Positions 1 to 10,334 are shown, numbered from the stretch's first letter. The stretch is 64,000 bases of DNA from Methanosphaerula palustris E1-9c (GCF_000021965.1 NC_011832.1:992001-1056000); one strand, 5' to 3'. A program made the numbers and translations. The notes: generated by a model from the letters alone, not told the origin.

Positions 1-1
1 C

Positions 2-556
2 TCCCCGCAGACCAACAAGTTCGGTCGTGAGTTCAACCTGCTCGATGTCAACGACCTGACCCCTCGGGCTGTCCTCTCTGCAATCAGGGAGCAGCGGATC
101 CTGATGAATGCGGGGTTCTTTCCTGAGGAGGGGAAGTATAACCGGACGGCCTGTATCGAGTGCCTGCACCAGTACACGCTGGAGGAGGCGATCGCCCACC
201 ACTGGCGGTGTCCTGTTGACGGGGCACGCATCAAGAAGGGGGTTGCCGACCGTGCGCGTGAACTGACTGACGGTCCTTCGTCTCATCGTCCGCCCTACCT
301 GCACCTGATCCCACTATCGGAGATTATCCAGCGGGTGCTCGGGACCGCCTCCCCCTCGGCAAAGAAGGTGCAACGTCTCTATAATGAGTTTATATCCCGG
401 TTCGGGGACGAGATCACCGTGTTGATAGATACTCCAGAAGATGAGATCAGCATAATAAACCCTGCGGTCGGGGCGGCGGTGCAGGCTCTTCGGGCGGGGA
501 AGGTCGAGCTGCACCCCGGTGGCGGCGGTTCGTACGGTTCTTTTTCCTTCCGATAA
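2..556 (+). CDS. Endonuclease Q (TIGR00375 family), C-terminal part
   Basis: The reading frame is open from the left edge of the window, so only about 184 C-terminal codons are present; the first methionine at 104 is internal. The visible part has the family's zinc-binding segment (Cys-Ile-Glu-Cys near the window's codon 50, then a second Cys in an RCP context about 20 residues on) followed by the KKGVADR stretch that ends the PHP-type nuclease domain. Endonuclease Q cuts DNA 5' of deaminated bases (uracil, hypoxanthine) in archaea and some bacteria. The stop codon overlaps the next start as TAATG. The family call rests on recognised motifs; the catalytic PHP half lies outside the window. Confidence 0.8.
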   Translation, partial: SPQTNKFGREFNLLDVNDLTPRAVLSAIREQRILMNAGFFPEEGKYNRTACIECLHQYTLEEAIAHHWRCPVDGARIKKGVADRARELTDGPSSHRPPYLHLIPLSEIIQRVLGTASPSAKKVQRLYNEFISRFGDEITVLIDTPEDEISIINPAVGAAVQALRAGKVELHPGGGGSYGSFSFR

Positions 557-780
557 TGAGTAAAGATTATTGGAGAAGCGCCACCAATATGATACCAATG
601 CTCAAGATTCATCGCGATGTGTGTGGATATTGTGGGGCCTGCGTGTCGGTCTGTCCAGAAGGCGCCCTCGAACTGATCGATGCCTACCTGACGGTGGATG
701 AGTCCTGCCGTACCTGTGGGATCTGCGTTAAGGCCTGCCCGCTCGGAGCCCTGGAGGTTATCAATGAAGACAGAGTATGA
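556..780 (+). CDS. 2[4Fe-4S] ferredoxin
   Basis: A small ferredoxin with two complete cluster motifs: [12 protein letters not shown] near residues 23-34 and [12 protein letters not shown] near residues 51-62. It is a single-electron carrier of the clostridial type. The start is uncertain: ATG 556 overlaps the upstream stop, but a GGAG sequence at 572-575 fits ATG 589, and ATG 598 gives the start usual for the family. The gene overlaps the geranylgeranyl reductase by 17 bases. That neighbour reduces lipid double bonds and needs a reductant, so this ferredoxin is a good candidate for its electron donor. The electron-donor role is inference from the overlap. Confidence 0.9.
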   Translation: MSKDYWRSATNMIPMLKIHRDVCGYCGACVSVCPEGALELIDAYLTVDESCRTCGICVKACPLGALEVINEDRV

Positions 781-1963
781 TATCCTGATCATCGGGGCCG
801 GTCCTGGTGGGGCTATGGCTGCGAAGACCGCAGCAGAAGAGGGGCTCTCGGTTCTTATGGTCGAGAAGCGGCCCGCGATCGGTACGCCGGTCAGATGTGC
901 TGAGGGTGTCGGGAAGGAACTGCTCCATGAATTCATCGGGCCTGATCCCGCCTGGATCTCTGCAGATATCGAGCGAGCCACGATTGTCGGCCCGGATGGT
1001 ACCTCGATGTCCCTTGAGGCACAGAGGGCCGGCAACGAGGTCGGGTATATCCTGGACCGGAAGGTCTTCGATCGTGCACTGGTCTGGCAGGCGGCCGAGG
1101 CCGGCGCCGAGGTACAGGTGAAGACCCGGGCGATCGCACCGATCCTTGAGAACGGTTTTGTCAGGGGAGCACGGCTGCAGGGGTATGGCACGACGACCGA
1201 TGTCCGGGCCAAGGTCGTGATCGCGGCGGACGGAGTCGAGTCCAAGTTTGCCCGGTGGTGCGGTGTGGACACCGCGGTTCCAGTGAATGAGATTGAGACC
1301 TGTGCCCAGTACCTGCTGACCGATATCGATATCGATGAGTCGGCGACGGTCTTTTACCTGGGGAACGAGATCGCTCCCGAGGGCTATGCCTGGGTCTTCC
1401 CGAAGGGGAAGCGGACGGCGAATGTCGGGCTCGGAATCAGCGGGAAGAAGAATCTGCCCGGCAACCGACCGATCGACTATCTGAACCGGTTCGTCGAAAA
1501 GAACTTCCCGAACGGGAAGACGATCGAGTGTATCGTCGGCGGTGTTTCGGTCTGCACGCCGCTGGCCTCCACGGTCAGCGACGGTCTGATGATCGTCGGT
1601 GATGCGGCCAGGATCAGCGATCCGCTGACGGGTGGCGGCATCTACAACGCCATGTACTCGGGGAGGCTCGCAGCCCAGGTCGCGATTGAGTGTATCAAAC
1701 GCGGCGACTGCAGCCGGGCAGCACTGGCTGCCTATGACCAGCAGTGGCGTGTGTCGGCGATGGGGAAGGCCCTGGACCGCAACTACAAGATCAAGGAGTA
1801 CTTCATCAGACAGAGCGATGAGAAACTGAACGCACTGGCCCATTCGTTCAAGAAGATCAATATGGAGAAGTTCTCAACGCTCGAATTGATCAAGGAACTG
1901 ATCAAACATAATCCAAAACTCCTCTTTGAACTGAAGACGCTGCGGGACTCACTCAACTCCTGA
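764..1963 (+). CDS. Digeranylgeranylglycerophospholipid reductase (geranylgeranyl reductase family)
   Basis: An FAD-dependent enzyme that saturates the geranylgeranyl chains of archaeal ether lipids. The first 30 residues hold the Rossmann dinucleotide-binding motif ([12 protein letters not shown]) ending in the glutamate-containing VEKR. Further in are the family's PVRCAEGVG segment, GYAWVFPKG near the middle and [14 protein letters not shown], which binds the flavin. Length (399 residues) is normal. The start at 764 is chosen because GGAGGT lies at 752-757 and the Rossmann motif begins six residues later; an upstream in-frame start at 698 would only add ferredoxin-coding sequence read out of frame. 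It is translationally coupled to the ferredoxin upstream. Confidence 0.93.
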   Translation: MKTEYDILIIGAGPGGAMAAKTAAEEGLSVLMVEKRPAIGTPVRCAEGVGKELLHEFIGPDPAWISADIERATIVGPDGTSMSLEAQRAGNEVGYILDRKVFDRALVWQAAEAGAEVQVKTRAIAPILENGFVRGARLQGYGTTTDVRAKVVIAADGVESKFARWCGVDTAVPVNEIETCAQYLLTDIDIDESATVFYLGNEIAPEGYAWVFPKGKRTANVGLGISGKKNLPGNRPIDYLNRFVEKNFPNGKTIECIVGGVSVCTPLASTVSDGLMIVGDAARISDPLTGGGIYNAMYSGRLAAQVAIECIKRGDCSRAALAAYDQQWRVSAMGKALDRNYKIKEYFIRQSDEKLNALAHSFKKINMEKFSTLELIKELIKHNPKLLFELKTLRDSLNS

Positions 1964-1994
1964 TGCGTCTGAGGAGCAATATTCTTTTTTTGGT

Positions 1995-2654
1995 ATGCTG
2001 ATGCCGCTGATCTGTGGGGTCGACGAGGCCGGAAAAGGGGCCGTGCTCGGACCGATGGTGGTGGCCGGGGTCGCCAGCAGGGATGTCTCCGCTGTCGCAG
2101 CACTGGGTGTCAGGGACTCCAAGCAGTTGACCCGACTCAAACGGGAGGACCTCTATGATCAGATCAGATCGATCTGCACCACCACCGTCACCGTCCTCTC
2201 TGCTGCAGATATCGATCTGGCCCGTGAATCGGCGACGATGAACATGATCGTGGCCAGGGGGCATGCCGCTGTGATCAGCACTCTGACCCCCACGCTCGCC
2301 TATGTCGACGCCTGTGACGTAAATGCTGATCGGTACCGGGAGACGGTGACGGCCCTCCTCGAGCCGGCTGCTTCCTGTCAGGTGATCGCCGAGCACCGGG
2401 CGGACAGCACCTATCCGATCGTGGCCGCGGCCAGCATCATTGCCAAGGTCACCCGTGACCGCCTCGTCGATGCCCTGGCAGATGAGTGCGGTCAGATCGG
2501 GAGCGGGTATCCATCGGATCGGTACACCATTGCGTATCTATCTGATTATATCAGGCGCCATCATGCGCCACCTGCCTGTGCCAGAAAAAGTTGGAAAACG
2601 ACCATTCATCTGCTCGAAGAGCGTGCGCAGCGTGATATTCGCTCATATTTATGA
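1995..2654 (+). CDS. rnhB: Ribonuclease HII
   Basis: This enzyme removes RNA primers and misincorporated ribonucleotides from DNA. The N-terminus has GVDEAGKG with the catalytic Asp-Glu pair (residues 10-11), and a later Asp sits in AYVDACDVN. The archaeal-type C-terminus includes the GSGYPSD segment and a lysine- and arginine-rich tail. Length 219 residues is typical. Two starts are possible (1995 or 2001, both ATG); there is no clear ribosome-binding site and a T-rich stretch precedes it. It follows the lipid reductase by about 30 bases and may share its transcript. Confidence 0.93.
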   Translation: MLMPLICGVDEAGKGAVLGPMVVAGVASRDVSAVAALGVRDSKQLTRLKREDLYDQIRSICTTTVTVLSAADIDLARESATMNMIVARGHAAVISTLTPTLAYVDACDVNADRYRETVTALLEPAASCQVIAEHRADSTYPIVAAASIIAKVTRDRLVDALADECGQIGSGYPSDRYTIAYLSDYIRRHHAPPACARKSWKTTIHLLEERAQRDIRSYL

Positions 2655-2705
2655 GACTGGTAGCAGCCAATAGTTTATGTAGTCTGCCCTCGAAATGACT
2701 AAAGA

Positions 2706-4085
2706 ATGGAATGGCTTTCAGTCCTGATTCTTCTTGTCCTGCTGTATACGCTGATTTCAGTGTACGTTGTGTTGCATAATCGCGCCTACCAGCGGCAACT
2801 CTTAAAATCTGAAACGACGCAGGATGATCGGGCTGATGAGAAAGAACCTGGAGAAGAGACCGGCGATTGGATCTATGATCATATATCGTTCTTCGGTCCG
2901 ATCATGGCTATCCGGACCCATAAAGTCGGAATATTCGATTTTTTTGCAAAATTCAGTCTCTTTTTTCGGATCTACGGAACGCTCGGCGTCCTGATGGTGA
3001 TCCTGGTCTCGATCTTCTTCACGATCAGCCTCTTCCTCTCGCTCAGGTATACACTGACCTATAAACCGACACCGACTGGAATCTATGAGCCGCAGAACCT
3101 GTTGCTGATCCCGGGGGTGAACCAGTACGTTCCCGGAACGGTGGCTGTCTGGCTCGCTCTGGTGTTGACGCTGGCTATTCATGAGTTCGGGCACGGGATT
3201 CTCGCTCGGGTCGAACATATGAGGGTTCGGAGTGCCGGCCTCCTCCTCGCGGTGATCCCGATCGGTGCCTTCGTCGAACCGGATGAGCAGGACGTCGCAG
3301 CGGCGAAGGGGATGCCGAAGATCAGGATGTTCGGCGCCGGGATCACCAATAATCTGGTCTTTGGGCTGGCCTGTATCTTCCTGATGATCACGCTCTTCGG
3401 GATGGCGGCCCCGACAACCTCCCCGGTGATCTATGGCATCTATCAGGATTACCCTGCTCATCAGGCCGGGGTGCCGCAGGACTCGATCGTGACTGCGATC
3501 AACGGAACGCCGCTGTCGACCCGTGAGCAGGTGGCATTGTTTCTGAACGGGACGAGACCGGGTGATCCGATCACCCTCGAGGTACAGAAGGATGGGATCG
3601 TCTCCACCTATCCGATGACACTCGCGATGAAGCCTGGAACCAACAGCACTGACGGTCCGGGGTTCATGGGTGTCATATATTATGACGCTCCCGGGCTGGT
3701 CACTGCTGTCAAGGGGTCGTTCACCCCGATCGGACTGCTCAAGTACCTGGTGTTGCCCTTCGACCAGTCTGAGGAGGGACAGTTCCTGCGGGTCCTCGGT
3801 TTTGAGACCACGGACACCCAGTATTACTCCGCTCCCTTCCCCGGGTTCTGGGGTCTGATTCACCTCCTCTTCTGGAGTGGCTGGATCAGTATCAACGTTG
3901 GGATCTTCAACGCTCTCCCGATGGTTCCGCTCGATGGGGGCTACATCATGCAGGAGGGGATCCAGCGTATCTCTGCCCGGTTTAAACTTGAGCGTTTTGC
4001 GTCGTCCCTTGCAGCCGGCATCAGTGCCCTGGTGATGACCACGATGGTTGCATTGATCGCCCTCCCGTATCTGCTCCATCTCTAA
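2706..4085 (+). CDS. Site-2 protease family membrane metalloprotease (M50)
   Basis: An intramembrane zinc protease of 459 residues. The zinc motif HEFGH is at residues 159-163, and the second motif NALPMVPLDGG near residues 401-411 supplies the third ligand. A PDZ-like domain (about residues 240-310) lies between the two catalytic membrane segments, as in RseP/SpoIVFB relatives. At least six hydrophobic segments are visible: an N-terminal anchor, one near 95-115, and the catalytic core. Family members clip transmembrane regulators or signal-peptide remnants; the substrate here is unknown. The start at 2706 leads directly into a hydrophobic segment. It stands alone, with a T-rich stretch about 40 bases after the stop. 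Confidence 0.9.
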   Translation: MEWLSVLILLVLLYTLISVYVVLHNRAYQRQLLKSETTQDDRADEKEPGEETGDWIYDHISFFGPIMAIRTHKVGIFDFFAKFSLFFRIYGTLGVLMVILVSIFFTISLFLSLRYTLTYKPTPTGIYEPQNLLLIPGVNQYVPGTVAVWLALVLTLAIHEFGHGILARVEHMRVRSAGLLLAVIPIGAFVEPDEQDVAAAKGMPKIRMFGAGITNNLVFGLACIFLMITLFGMAAPTTSPVIYGIYQDYPAHQAGVPQDSIVTAINGTPLSTREQVALFLNGTRPGDPITLEVQKDGIVSTYPMTLAMKPGTNSTDGPGFMGVIYYDAPGLVTAVKGSFTPIGLLKYLVLPFDQSEEGQFLRVLGFETTDTQYYSAPFPGFWGLIHLLFWSGWISINVGIFNALPMVPLDGGYIMQEGIQRISARFKLERFASSLAAGISALVMTTMVALIALPYLLHL

Positions 4086-4187
4086 CCGATGCCCCCTCTC
4101 ATATGAACCCCTTTTTTTACCAGGGTTGACCGGAGGATTCAACGAGCGAATCGGAAATCCCAAATCCAGAGTCTCCCTATATCATAC

Positions 4188-4472
4188 ATGGATGACCCGG
4201 CAGCGATCATTACGACGCGATATGCTCAGGGAGAGATCACGAAAGAGCAGTATGATGAGATGATCCGTACGGTCGGTTCCGCCCCGAAGGTCGGCACCGC
4301 CCAGAAGAAGAAGACTGATTACTCAAGTCTCTATAAACTGGTGATATTTCTTGTTCTGGTGGCAGTTATCTACTCTGGATTCTCCACAGGAATCCCCCAT
4401 TTCTGGGTCATCGCCGTTGTTCTTGGGTGTCTCCTTGCCTTCGCCCTGAAGACGGGAGGGAAGATAGAATAG
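4188..4472 (+). CDS. Small SHOCT-domain membrane protein
   Basis: A 94-residue protein. Residues 3-28 fit the SHOCT helix-turn-helix-like motif (RYAQGEITKEQYDEM), usually found at the ends of membrane or oligomerising proteins. A lysine-rich linker follows, then two short hydrophobic segments (about residues 48-66 and 70-86). Its function is unknown. The start follows a promoter-like stretch; no neighbour gives a clue. Confidence 0.72.
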   Translation: MDDPAAIITTRYAQGEITKEQYDEMIRTVGSAPKVGTAQKKKTDYSSLYKLVIFLVLVAVIYSGFSTGIPHFWVIAVVLGCLLAFALKTGGKIE

Positions 4473-4786
4473 ATCGGTTGTCTGATCAATAAATTTCAGG
4501 TGAATCTCAGCCATCTCTTCTTTTTTACCCACCAGTTATAGGTCCTGGAGATGTTCTTGAGAATGATTGAGGATCTCAATGTACTGCGTGGTGATGGTCG
4601 GAGCGGAGAATACGAACCTCTTATGATCATTACTCAGGGAACCCACCGTAAGGAACTGTTGTCGGTTCAGTGATCATAAGGAGAGTCTATGAGGCGATCA
4701 GATCCTTTCCCTTTTAGATACTGTCGACGGTTAATTTATCGGAACTTCTGATGCGGGTAATACCAAAAATTCAATAATCATTATGA
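4473..4786. other. Intergenic stretch of about 310 bases
   Basis: No convincing gene. Just after the upstream gene there is a pyrimidine run with six T residues (around 4517-4527), a plausible archaeal T-tract terminator. The right part becomes A+T-rich, as expected for a promoter of the small reading frame at 4787 or of the chemoreceptor at 5065. Confidence 0.5.
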
Positions 4787-5023
4787 ATGAAGTATGTAAG
4801 AAAATATTGTTTCATCATCTCTAATATCGGTCCCATGTTAAAACGGTTTAAATACAAATTGTCAATTGAGGAGGAGAAAGAATCCTCCATAACCATTTTG
4901 AAAGATGAACCATTTTCAGGTTGCCGATTTCAAACCAATGAAGAAGCAATTGAGATACATTCACTTCTTGCTCTTGATTGGAATCGGGTGCCTGTGATGG
5001 TTTGTTCATACTGGATTGAATAA
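4787..5023 (+). CDS. Hypothetical protein, 78 residues
   Basis: I do not recognise this protein. It is A+T-rich compared with its neighbours and has no signal peptide or known motif; the middle is charged (EEEKESS) and two cysteines are present near residues 46 and 74. It lies 41 bases upstream of the first chemoreceptor gene on the same strand. Its compositional difference could mean a recent arrival or simply a chance reading frame in the chemoreceptor leader. Confidence 0.35.
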   Translation: MKYVRKYCFIISNIGPMLKRFKYKLSIEEEKESSITILKDEPFSGCRFQTNEEAIEIHSLLALDWNRVPVMVCSYWIE

Positions 5024-5064
5024 ACATGGGTCAGTTAATTCGATCAACGTAGTGGGTGTAGCAG

Positions 5065-6897
5065 ATGGCAGATCTTACTGATTATCAACAAATTTTTGCA
5101 AAAAGCCCCATGGCTCATGTTCTTCTCGATAAGGAACTGAAGATCGTGGATGGCAATGAGAGTTATTTCCAACTTGTCGGGTACACACGTGAGCGTGTTA
5201 CCGGGATGCCTTTCTCCGATTACCGGACAACAGGAATGCTCAATTATATCAAGGAGACCGGCGGTACGCTCAAAGAGTCGTTTGATAAAAAGATTACCAT
5301 CAGCGGACAGACCAAGATGGGATCTCCTACCGGGGTGTACGATCTCATTCGGACGTATGTTCCGATCCTCGATGAACATGGCGATATAAAATATATCTAT
5401 ATTGCAAATTTTGATATCACCGAAACCGTCAGACTGGGTGAGGAAGCGGTCGACAGGGCTGTTTATTACGAGTCGATTCTGGATGCAATTCAGAATCCTG
5501 TCACGGTGACCGACCTTGAGGGGAAAATGACGTTTGTCAATAAGGCCGTCGAAGATCAGCTCAAAACGCCTCGGAAGGAACTCATTGGTAAGCCCTGTAA
5601 CAAACGGGGAGGGAGTACCTGCACGACCGATCAGTGTGGTATCACCCGGCTGAAGCAGGGGTTCACCACCACCAGCGTCGAGCAGGATGGTGGATTCTTC
5701 ACCTTCGATTGTTCATATATCCAGAACGCAAAGGGTGAGAACGTTGGGCATGTCGAAGTGATCTCGGATGTTACAGCACTCACCGAAACACAGAATTATA
5801 TTGAGACCGAGATCGCAGAACTCTCAACACGGTACGAATTGATGGCTGCGGGCGATCTCACGATCCGCTATGACCTGACAGAACCCGATGATCAGACCAG
5901 AATCATCCATGATCACCTGGAGAAACTCCATAGTGCGGTCCGTTCTACGATCACCAGCCTTCAAAAGAATATCGGTGATGTCAACAAAGAGATGATCGAC
6001 CTGACCACCACGGCAGACAACGCGAACAACAGTATTCTGGATGCGAGTAAAGGGCTCCAGCAGGTGGCTAAAAATGCCGGCAATGTCTGTTCTGATGCAG
6101 AGAAGGCTTCTGATGGCGTTGAACAGATCTCGAAGGCGATGCAGGACATGAGTGCTGCCGTTGAAGAGATCACCTCGAGCATGGAATCGGTCTCAGTTCT
6201 CTCCCAGGAGACGAATGTTCTCTCCCGGAAGGGTGCAGAACTGGCCGGCAAAACAGAGAAGAGCATGGTGGAGATCACGAGTTCATCTGCAAAGGTGTTC
6301 GATATCGTCACTGATGTTGAAAAGCAGATGGGTGAGATCTCCAAGATCGTCGTTCTCATTCGCGACCTCGCCAACCAGACCAACCTGCTCGCACTGAATG
6401 CAGCGATCGAAGCGGCCCGAGCCGGGGATGCCGGTCGCGGATTCGCCGTGGTCGCCACCGAGGTGAAGTCCCTCGCCCAGGAATCCCGGAACTCGGCAGA
6501 GCGCATTGAGGAGATGATCGGTAACCTGAAGAAGAATACCCAGCATGCCTCCACTGCGATGGGGGAGGCGAAGGGTACTGTTGAACAGGGCTCACAGATG
6601 GTCACCGAGACGCTGCAGTCCTTCAATCAGATCGCACTAGAGGTCGGAAAGATCGCTAAGAGTGTGTCAGAAGTGGCAGCTGCGACCGAGGAACAGGCTG
6701 CGACGACGGAGGAGGTCACCGCCAGTATCACGGAAGTCGCCCGTTTGGTGGACCAGACTGCACGGGAGGCCGGTGATGCAGCGGCGGCCACTGAAGAGTC
6801 CACTGCTTCCCTTGATGAAATCACCCGGATGGTTGGTGAAGTGAATAAAGTCGCAGTCAACGCAATGGAAGCAAACAAGAGATTTAAGGTGGACTAG
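5065..6897 (+). CDS. Soluble methyl-accepting chemotaxis protein with two PAS domains (copy 1)
   Basis: A 610-residue cytoplasmic chemoreceptor: there is no membrane segment. PAS domain 1 spans about residues 5-125 and PAS domain 2 about 130-250. The second PAS carries four conserved cysteines (near the GKPC, STC, DQCG and DCSY positions). A HAMP-like linker with [11 protein letters not shown] follows (about 250-300), then the methyl-accepting signalling coiled coil. The hairpin tip that binds CheA and CheW is intact around residues 435-462 ([15 protein letters not shown]). It is followed by its own cheW, and the whole pair is duplicated downstream. It probably senses an intracellular signal, perhaps redox or a ligand of PAS 2; that is inference. 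Confidence 0.92.
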   Translation: MADLTDYQQIFAKSPMAHVLLDKELKIVDGNESYFQLVGYTRERVTGMPFSDYRTTGMLNYIKETGGTLKESFDKKITISGQTKMGSPTGVYDLIRTYVPILDEHGDIKYIYIANFDITETVRLGEEAVDRAVYYESILDAIQNPVTVTDLEGKMTFVNKAVEDQLKTPRKELIGKPCNKRGGSTCTTDQCGITRLKQGFTTTSVEQDGGFFTFDCSYIQNAKGENVGHVEVISDVTALTETQNYIETEIAELSTRYELMAAGDLTIRYDLTEPDDQTRIIHDHLEKLHSAVRSTITSLQKNIGDVNKEMIDLTTTADNANNSILDASKGLQQVAKNAGNVCSDAEKASDGVEQISKAMQDMSAAVEEITSSMESVSVLSQETNVLSRKGAELAGKTEKSMVEITSSSAKVFDIVTDVEKQMGEISKIVVLIRDLANQTNLLALNAAIEAARAGDAGRGFAVVATEVKSLAQESRNSAERIEEMIGNLKKNTQHASTAMGEAKGTVEQGSQMVTETLQSFNQIALEVGKIAKSVSEVAAATEEQAATTEEVTASITEVARLVDQTAREAGDAAAATEESTASLDEITRMVGEVNKVAVNAMEANKRFKVD

Positions 6898-6913
6898 GGG
6901 GTGTGCACGTTCT

Positions 6914-7450
6914 ATGACGGGTGATTTAGGGATGGCAGAGCCGGGATCCAGGGGTACGGTCGCTTCTGTTGGGAAGAAACGGGAGAGTATCCAGGTGGTC
7001 GAGTTTGTTCTGGGAAAGGAACACTATGCCATCGATCTGTTCGATGTGAAAGAGGTGGTCGAGTACACCTCGATCACCAGACTTCCCAATGTTCAGGATT
7101 ATATCACTGGAATCATCGATCTTCGAGGGGAGATCACAACCATCATCGATCTCAAACACCGGCTCAACATCAGTGAAACCAGTATGGTCACGACTGAATC
7201 CTCACGGATCATCGTCCTCGATGATCGGATGACGCGATCAAAGGTTGGAATCCTTGTCGACGATGTCTCCTCGGTCTCGACATTCGAGGGAGACCTGGTC
7301 GACTATACCTCGGCATCGGTGAACCGGGAGGATACCACGATCATCGGAATTATTAAGCGTAAGGTGAGGGTCAGAGACAGGGAGACGACAGAACTGATCA
7401 TCTGGATCGATATCAAGGCGTTGCTGCGGGATATCATGTCCATAACCTGA
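6914..7450 (+). CDS. cheW: CheW-like chemotaxis coupling protein (copy 1)
   Basis: Couples receptors to the CheA kinase. The 178-residue protein has an unstructured N-terminus of about 28 residues and then the CheW fold, recognisable by VVEFVLGKEHYAIDLFDVKEVV, the GIIDLRGEI strand and the RSKVGILVDDVSSV segment. It begins 16 bases after the receptor stop codon. It is closely similar to the second copy at 9733, with most differences in the N-terminus and the C-terminal third. No cheA, cheY or other chemotaxis gene lies in the window. Confidence 0.92.
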   Translation: MTGDLGMAEPGSRGTVASVGKKRESIQVVEFVLGKEHYAIDLFDVKEVVEYTSITRLPNVQDYITGIIDLRGEITTIIDLKHRLNISETSMVTTESSRIIVLDDRMTRSKVGILVDDVSSVSTFEGDLVDYTSASVNREDTTIIGIIKRKVRVRDRETTELIIWIDIKALLRDIMSIT

Positions 7451-7893
7451 TGGATACCTGCAACCGCCTCGGATGTCTGATCGTTTATAGAATCAATCGG
7501 GTGGAACTCTAAACCCTCTCTTTTTTCATCTCCCCAAGTGGAGATCTCCCTATACCTGTTCGTTCTCCGATCCTGGTAATCGCGGTCTCGATATTAAAAT
7601 TGCATTTGTGTATATATTTATTATATTTGTTTTCTATTGATTTAATTATAATATTATTGGGTTCAACGATATCCAGTGGACTGCATTGTCATCTATGTTC
7701 ATTGGTGGGGGGAAAAATAGTGAAAGATCTGTCTTTAAAGATGAGGTCCTGACTCAACAAACAACCGTTAATTGAAAATACATTATGTATTGCCGTTTTA
7801 CAATGATTCAATAGTTTTTGTGGAAAATTACTGAACCAGCATTATTGGAAACTGAACCGATTCCGGATTGAAGAAGATGGACGGGTGTAACAG
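7451..7893. other. A+T-rich spacer between the duplicated chemoreceptor pairs
   Basis: About 440 bases without a gene. A run with six T residues near 7515-7525 could end the upstream transcript. The middle (about 7595-7660) is strongly A+T-rich and contains several TATA-like stretches such as TATATATTTA at 7611-7620. This suggests that the second receptor pair has its own promoter rather than being co-transcribed with the first. No repeat or RNA structure was recognised. Confidence 0.5.
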
Positions 7894-9723
7894 ATGGTAG
7901 AATGTACTGATTATCAACAGATATTTGCAAAAAGCCCCATGGCTCATGTCCTTCTCGATAAGGAACAGAGGATTGTCGACGGCAATGAGAGTTATTTCAA
8001 CCTGGTGGGCTACAGCCGGGAGCGTGTCACAGGCATGCCCTTCTCAGATTACCGGACTAAAGGAATGCTCACCTATACCAACGAGACCGGCGGTTCGCTC
8101 AAAGAGTCGATTGAGAAGAAGAAAAAGATCAGCGGACAGACGACGATGGGATCTCCGACCGGGGTGTACCATCTCATACGGACCTATGTTCCAATCCTCG
8201 ATGAACACGATGAAATAAAATATATTTATATTGCAAATTTTGATATCTCTGAAACCGTCAGACTGGGTGAGGAGGCTGTTGATAAGGCTGTATTCTATGA
8301 ATCGATTCTGGATACCATCAAAACCCCGATTATAGTCTCTGACCTCGACAGTAAATGGACGTTTGCCAACAAGGCCGTTGAAGATATAATTAAAAAGCCC
8401 CGTAAGGATCTGATCGGCAGGCAATGTAGCACCTGGGGTGCGTCCATCTGCAATACCGATCAGTGTGGTATCGCCCGTCTGAAGAGAGGGTTCACCTCCA
8501 CCGAATTCGAACAGGCAGGCGGTTTCTTCAGGGCGGATTGTACGTATATCCATAATAAGAACGGAGAGAACATCGGACATGTCGAGCTGGTCACTGATGA
8601 CCGGCTCTCAAGGGCACAGAACTATGTCGAAACCGAGGTTGCAGCACTGGCAAAATGCTATGAGATGATGGCTGCGGGCGATCTGACGGTTCGCTACGAG
8701 ATGGCGGAACCTGATGTTCAGACCAGAGTGATACACGATCATCTGGAAAAACTTCAGTATGCAGTTCGTTCTACGATCACCAGCCTTCGTCAGAATATCA
8801 GTAATGTCAACAAGCAGATGGTCGATCTGACCACCACAGCAGACAACGCGAACAACAGTATTCTGGATGCGAGTAAAGGGCTCCAGCAGGTGGCTAAAAA
8901 TGCCGGCAATGTCTGTTCTGATGCAGAGAAGGCTTCTGATGGCGTTGAACAGATCTCGAAGGCGATGCAGGACATGAGTGCTGCCGTTGAAGAGATCACC
9001 TCGAGCATGGAATCGGTCTCAGTTCTCTCCCAGGAGACGAATGTTCTCTCCCGGAAGGGTGCAGAACTGGCCGGCAAAACAGAGAAGAGCATGGTGGAGA
9101 TCACGAGTTCATCTGCAAAGGTGTTCGATATCGTCACCGATGTTGAAAAGCAGATGGGTGAGATCTCCAAGATCGTCGTTCTCATTCGCGACCTCGCCAA
9201 CCAGACCAACCTGCTCGCACTGAATGCAGCGATCGAAGCGGCCCGAGCCGGGGATGCCGGTCGTGGATTCGCCGTGGTCGCCACCGAGGTGAAGTCGCTC
9301 GCCCAGGAATCCCGGAACTCGGCAGAGCGCATTGAGGAGATGATCAGCAACCTGAAGAAGAATACCCAGCATGCCTCCACTGCGATGGGGGAGGCGAAGG
9401 GTACTGTTGAACAGGGCTCACAGATGGTCACCGAGACGCTGCAGTCCTTCAATCAGATCGCACTAGAGGTCGGAAAGATCGCTAAGAGTGTGTCAGAAGT
9501 GGCAGCTGCGACCGAGGAACAGGCTGCGACGACGGAGGAGGTCACCGCCAGTATCACGGAAGTCGCCCGTCTGGTGGATCTGACTGCACAGGAGGCAGGT
9601 GATGCAGCAGCGGCCACTGAAGAGTCCACTGCTTCCCTTGATGAAATCACCCGGATGGTTGGAGCGGTGAATAACGTCGCCGTCACTGCGATGGAAGCGA
9701 ACAAGAGATTCAAAGTGGCGTAG
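7894..9723 (+). CDS. Soluble methyl-accepting chemotaxis protein with two PAS domains (copy 2)
   Basis: A 609-residue paralogue of the receptor at 5065 with the same order: PAS 1, cysteine-bearing PAS 2 (RQC, SIC, DQCG and DCTY positions), a HAMP-like linker, and the signalling coiled coil with an intact tip. PAS 2 and the linker have clearly diverged between the copies, while the signalling half is almost identical at the DNA level: six mismatches by eye across the roughly 740 bases from 8827, compared with 6001-6743. It therefore probably senses a different ligand but feeds the same kinase array. Confidence 0.92.
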   Translation: MVECTDYQQIFAKSPMAHVLLDKEQRIVDGNESYFNLVGYSRERVTGMPFSDYRTKGMLTYTNETGGSLKESIEKKKKISGQTTMGSPTGVYHLIRTYVPILDEHDEIKYIYIANFDISETVRLGEEAVDKAVFYESILDTIKTPIIVSDLDSKWTFANKAVEDIIKKPRKDLIGRQCSTWGASICNTDQCGIARLKRGFTSTEFEQAGGFFRADCTYIHNKNGENIGHVELVTDDRLSRAQNYVETEVAALAKCYEMMAAGDLTVRYEMAEPDVQTRVIHDHLEKLQYAVRSTITSLRQNISNVNKQMVDLTTTADNANNSILDASKGLQQVAKNAGNVCSDAEKASDGVEQISKAMQDMSAAVEEITSSMESVSVLSQETNVLSRKGAELAGKTEKSMVEITSSSAKVFDIVTDVEKQMGEISKIVVLIRDLANQTNLLALNAAIEAARAGDAGRGFAVVATEVKSLAQESRNSAERIEEMISNLKKNTQHASTAMGEAKGTVEQGSQMVTETLQSFNQIALEVGKIAKSVSEVAAATEEQAATTEEVTASITEVARLVDLTAQEAGDAAAATEESTASLDEITRMVGAVNNVAVTAMEANKRFKVA

Positions 9724-9732
9724 AGAGATTGT

Positions 9733-10269
9733 ATGGCGCTCGGGTCAGAGGTGTTTGAGGCTCAATCCAGAAGTACGGTCACATCGAACGGAGAGAAACG
9801 GGAGAGTATCCAGGTTGTCGAGTTTGTCCTGGGAAAGGAACACTATGCTATCGACCTGTTCGATGTGAAAGAGGTGGTCGAATACACCTCGATCACCAGA
9901 CTTCCCAACACGCCTGCTTATATCCAGGGGATCATCGACCTTCGGGGTGAGATCACCACGATCCTCGATCTCAAGCACCGGCTCTCTATCAGTGAAACCG
10001 GAATGATTGCTGACGAAGCATCGCGGATCATCGTGCTCGACGACGGGATGGCCCGATCGAAGGTTGGGATCCTCGTCGATGACGTCACCTCGGTCTCGAC
10101 GTTCGAGGCGAATCAGGTTGATCATGTCTCGACATCGATGAGCCGTGAGGAGACCGCGATCATCGACATTCTTAAACGAACGGTGAAACTCGCGGATAAG
10201 GAGACGACAGAACTGATCATCTGGATCGATATCCGGGCGTTGCTGCGTGACATCATGATCATTACCTGA
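9733..10269 (+). CDS. cheW: CheW-like chemotaxis coupling protein (copy 2)
   Basis: The 178-residue paralogue of the cheW at 6914, nine bases after its receptor. The CheW core is conserved (KEHYAIDLFDVKEVVEYTSI, GIIDLRGEITTI, RSKVGILVDDVTSV). The N-terminal 25 residues differ most. Having one coupling protein per receptor suggests that the unit duplicated was receptor plus cheW. Confidence 0.92.
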   Translation: MALGSEVFEAQSRSTVTSNGEKRESIQVVEFVLGKEHYAIDLFDVKEVVEYTSITRLPNTPAYIQGIIDLRGEITTILDLKHRLSISETGMIADEASRIIVLDDGMARSKVGILVDDVTSVSTFEANQVDHVSTSMSREETAIIDILKRTVKLADKETTELIIWIDIRALLRDIMIIT

Positions 10270-10334
10270 TGCTCTCGTCTGGAACGATCCGGAAACTGAT
10301 CACTGGGATGCTGAAAAAACCGTCCTAATAAAAG

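Noticed and set aside
379-1272. Minus-strand frame of 297 codons spanning endonuclease Q, ferredoxin and reductase
   Set aside because: It crosses three well-supported plus-strand genes and has no motif.
761-1843. Minus-strand reading frame of 360 codons opposite the lipid reductase
   Set aside because: It is a shadow of a high-G+C gene on the other strand and has no recognised motif.
2802-4163. Minus-strand reading frame of 453 codons opposite the site-2 protease gene
   Set aside because: It is rich in Arg, His, Asp and Gln with no domain, and mirrors the codon bias of the real plus-strand gene, which has clear HEFGH and LDGG motifs.
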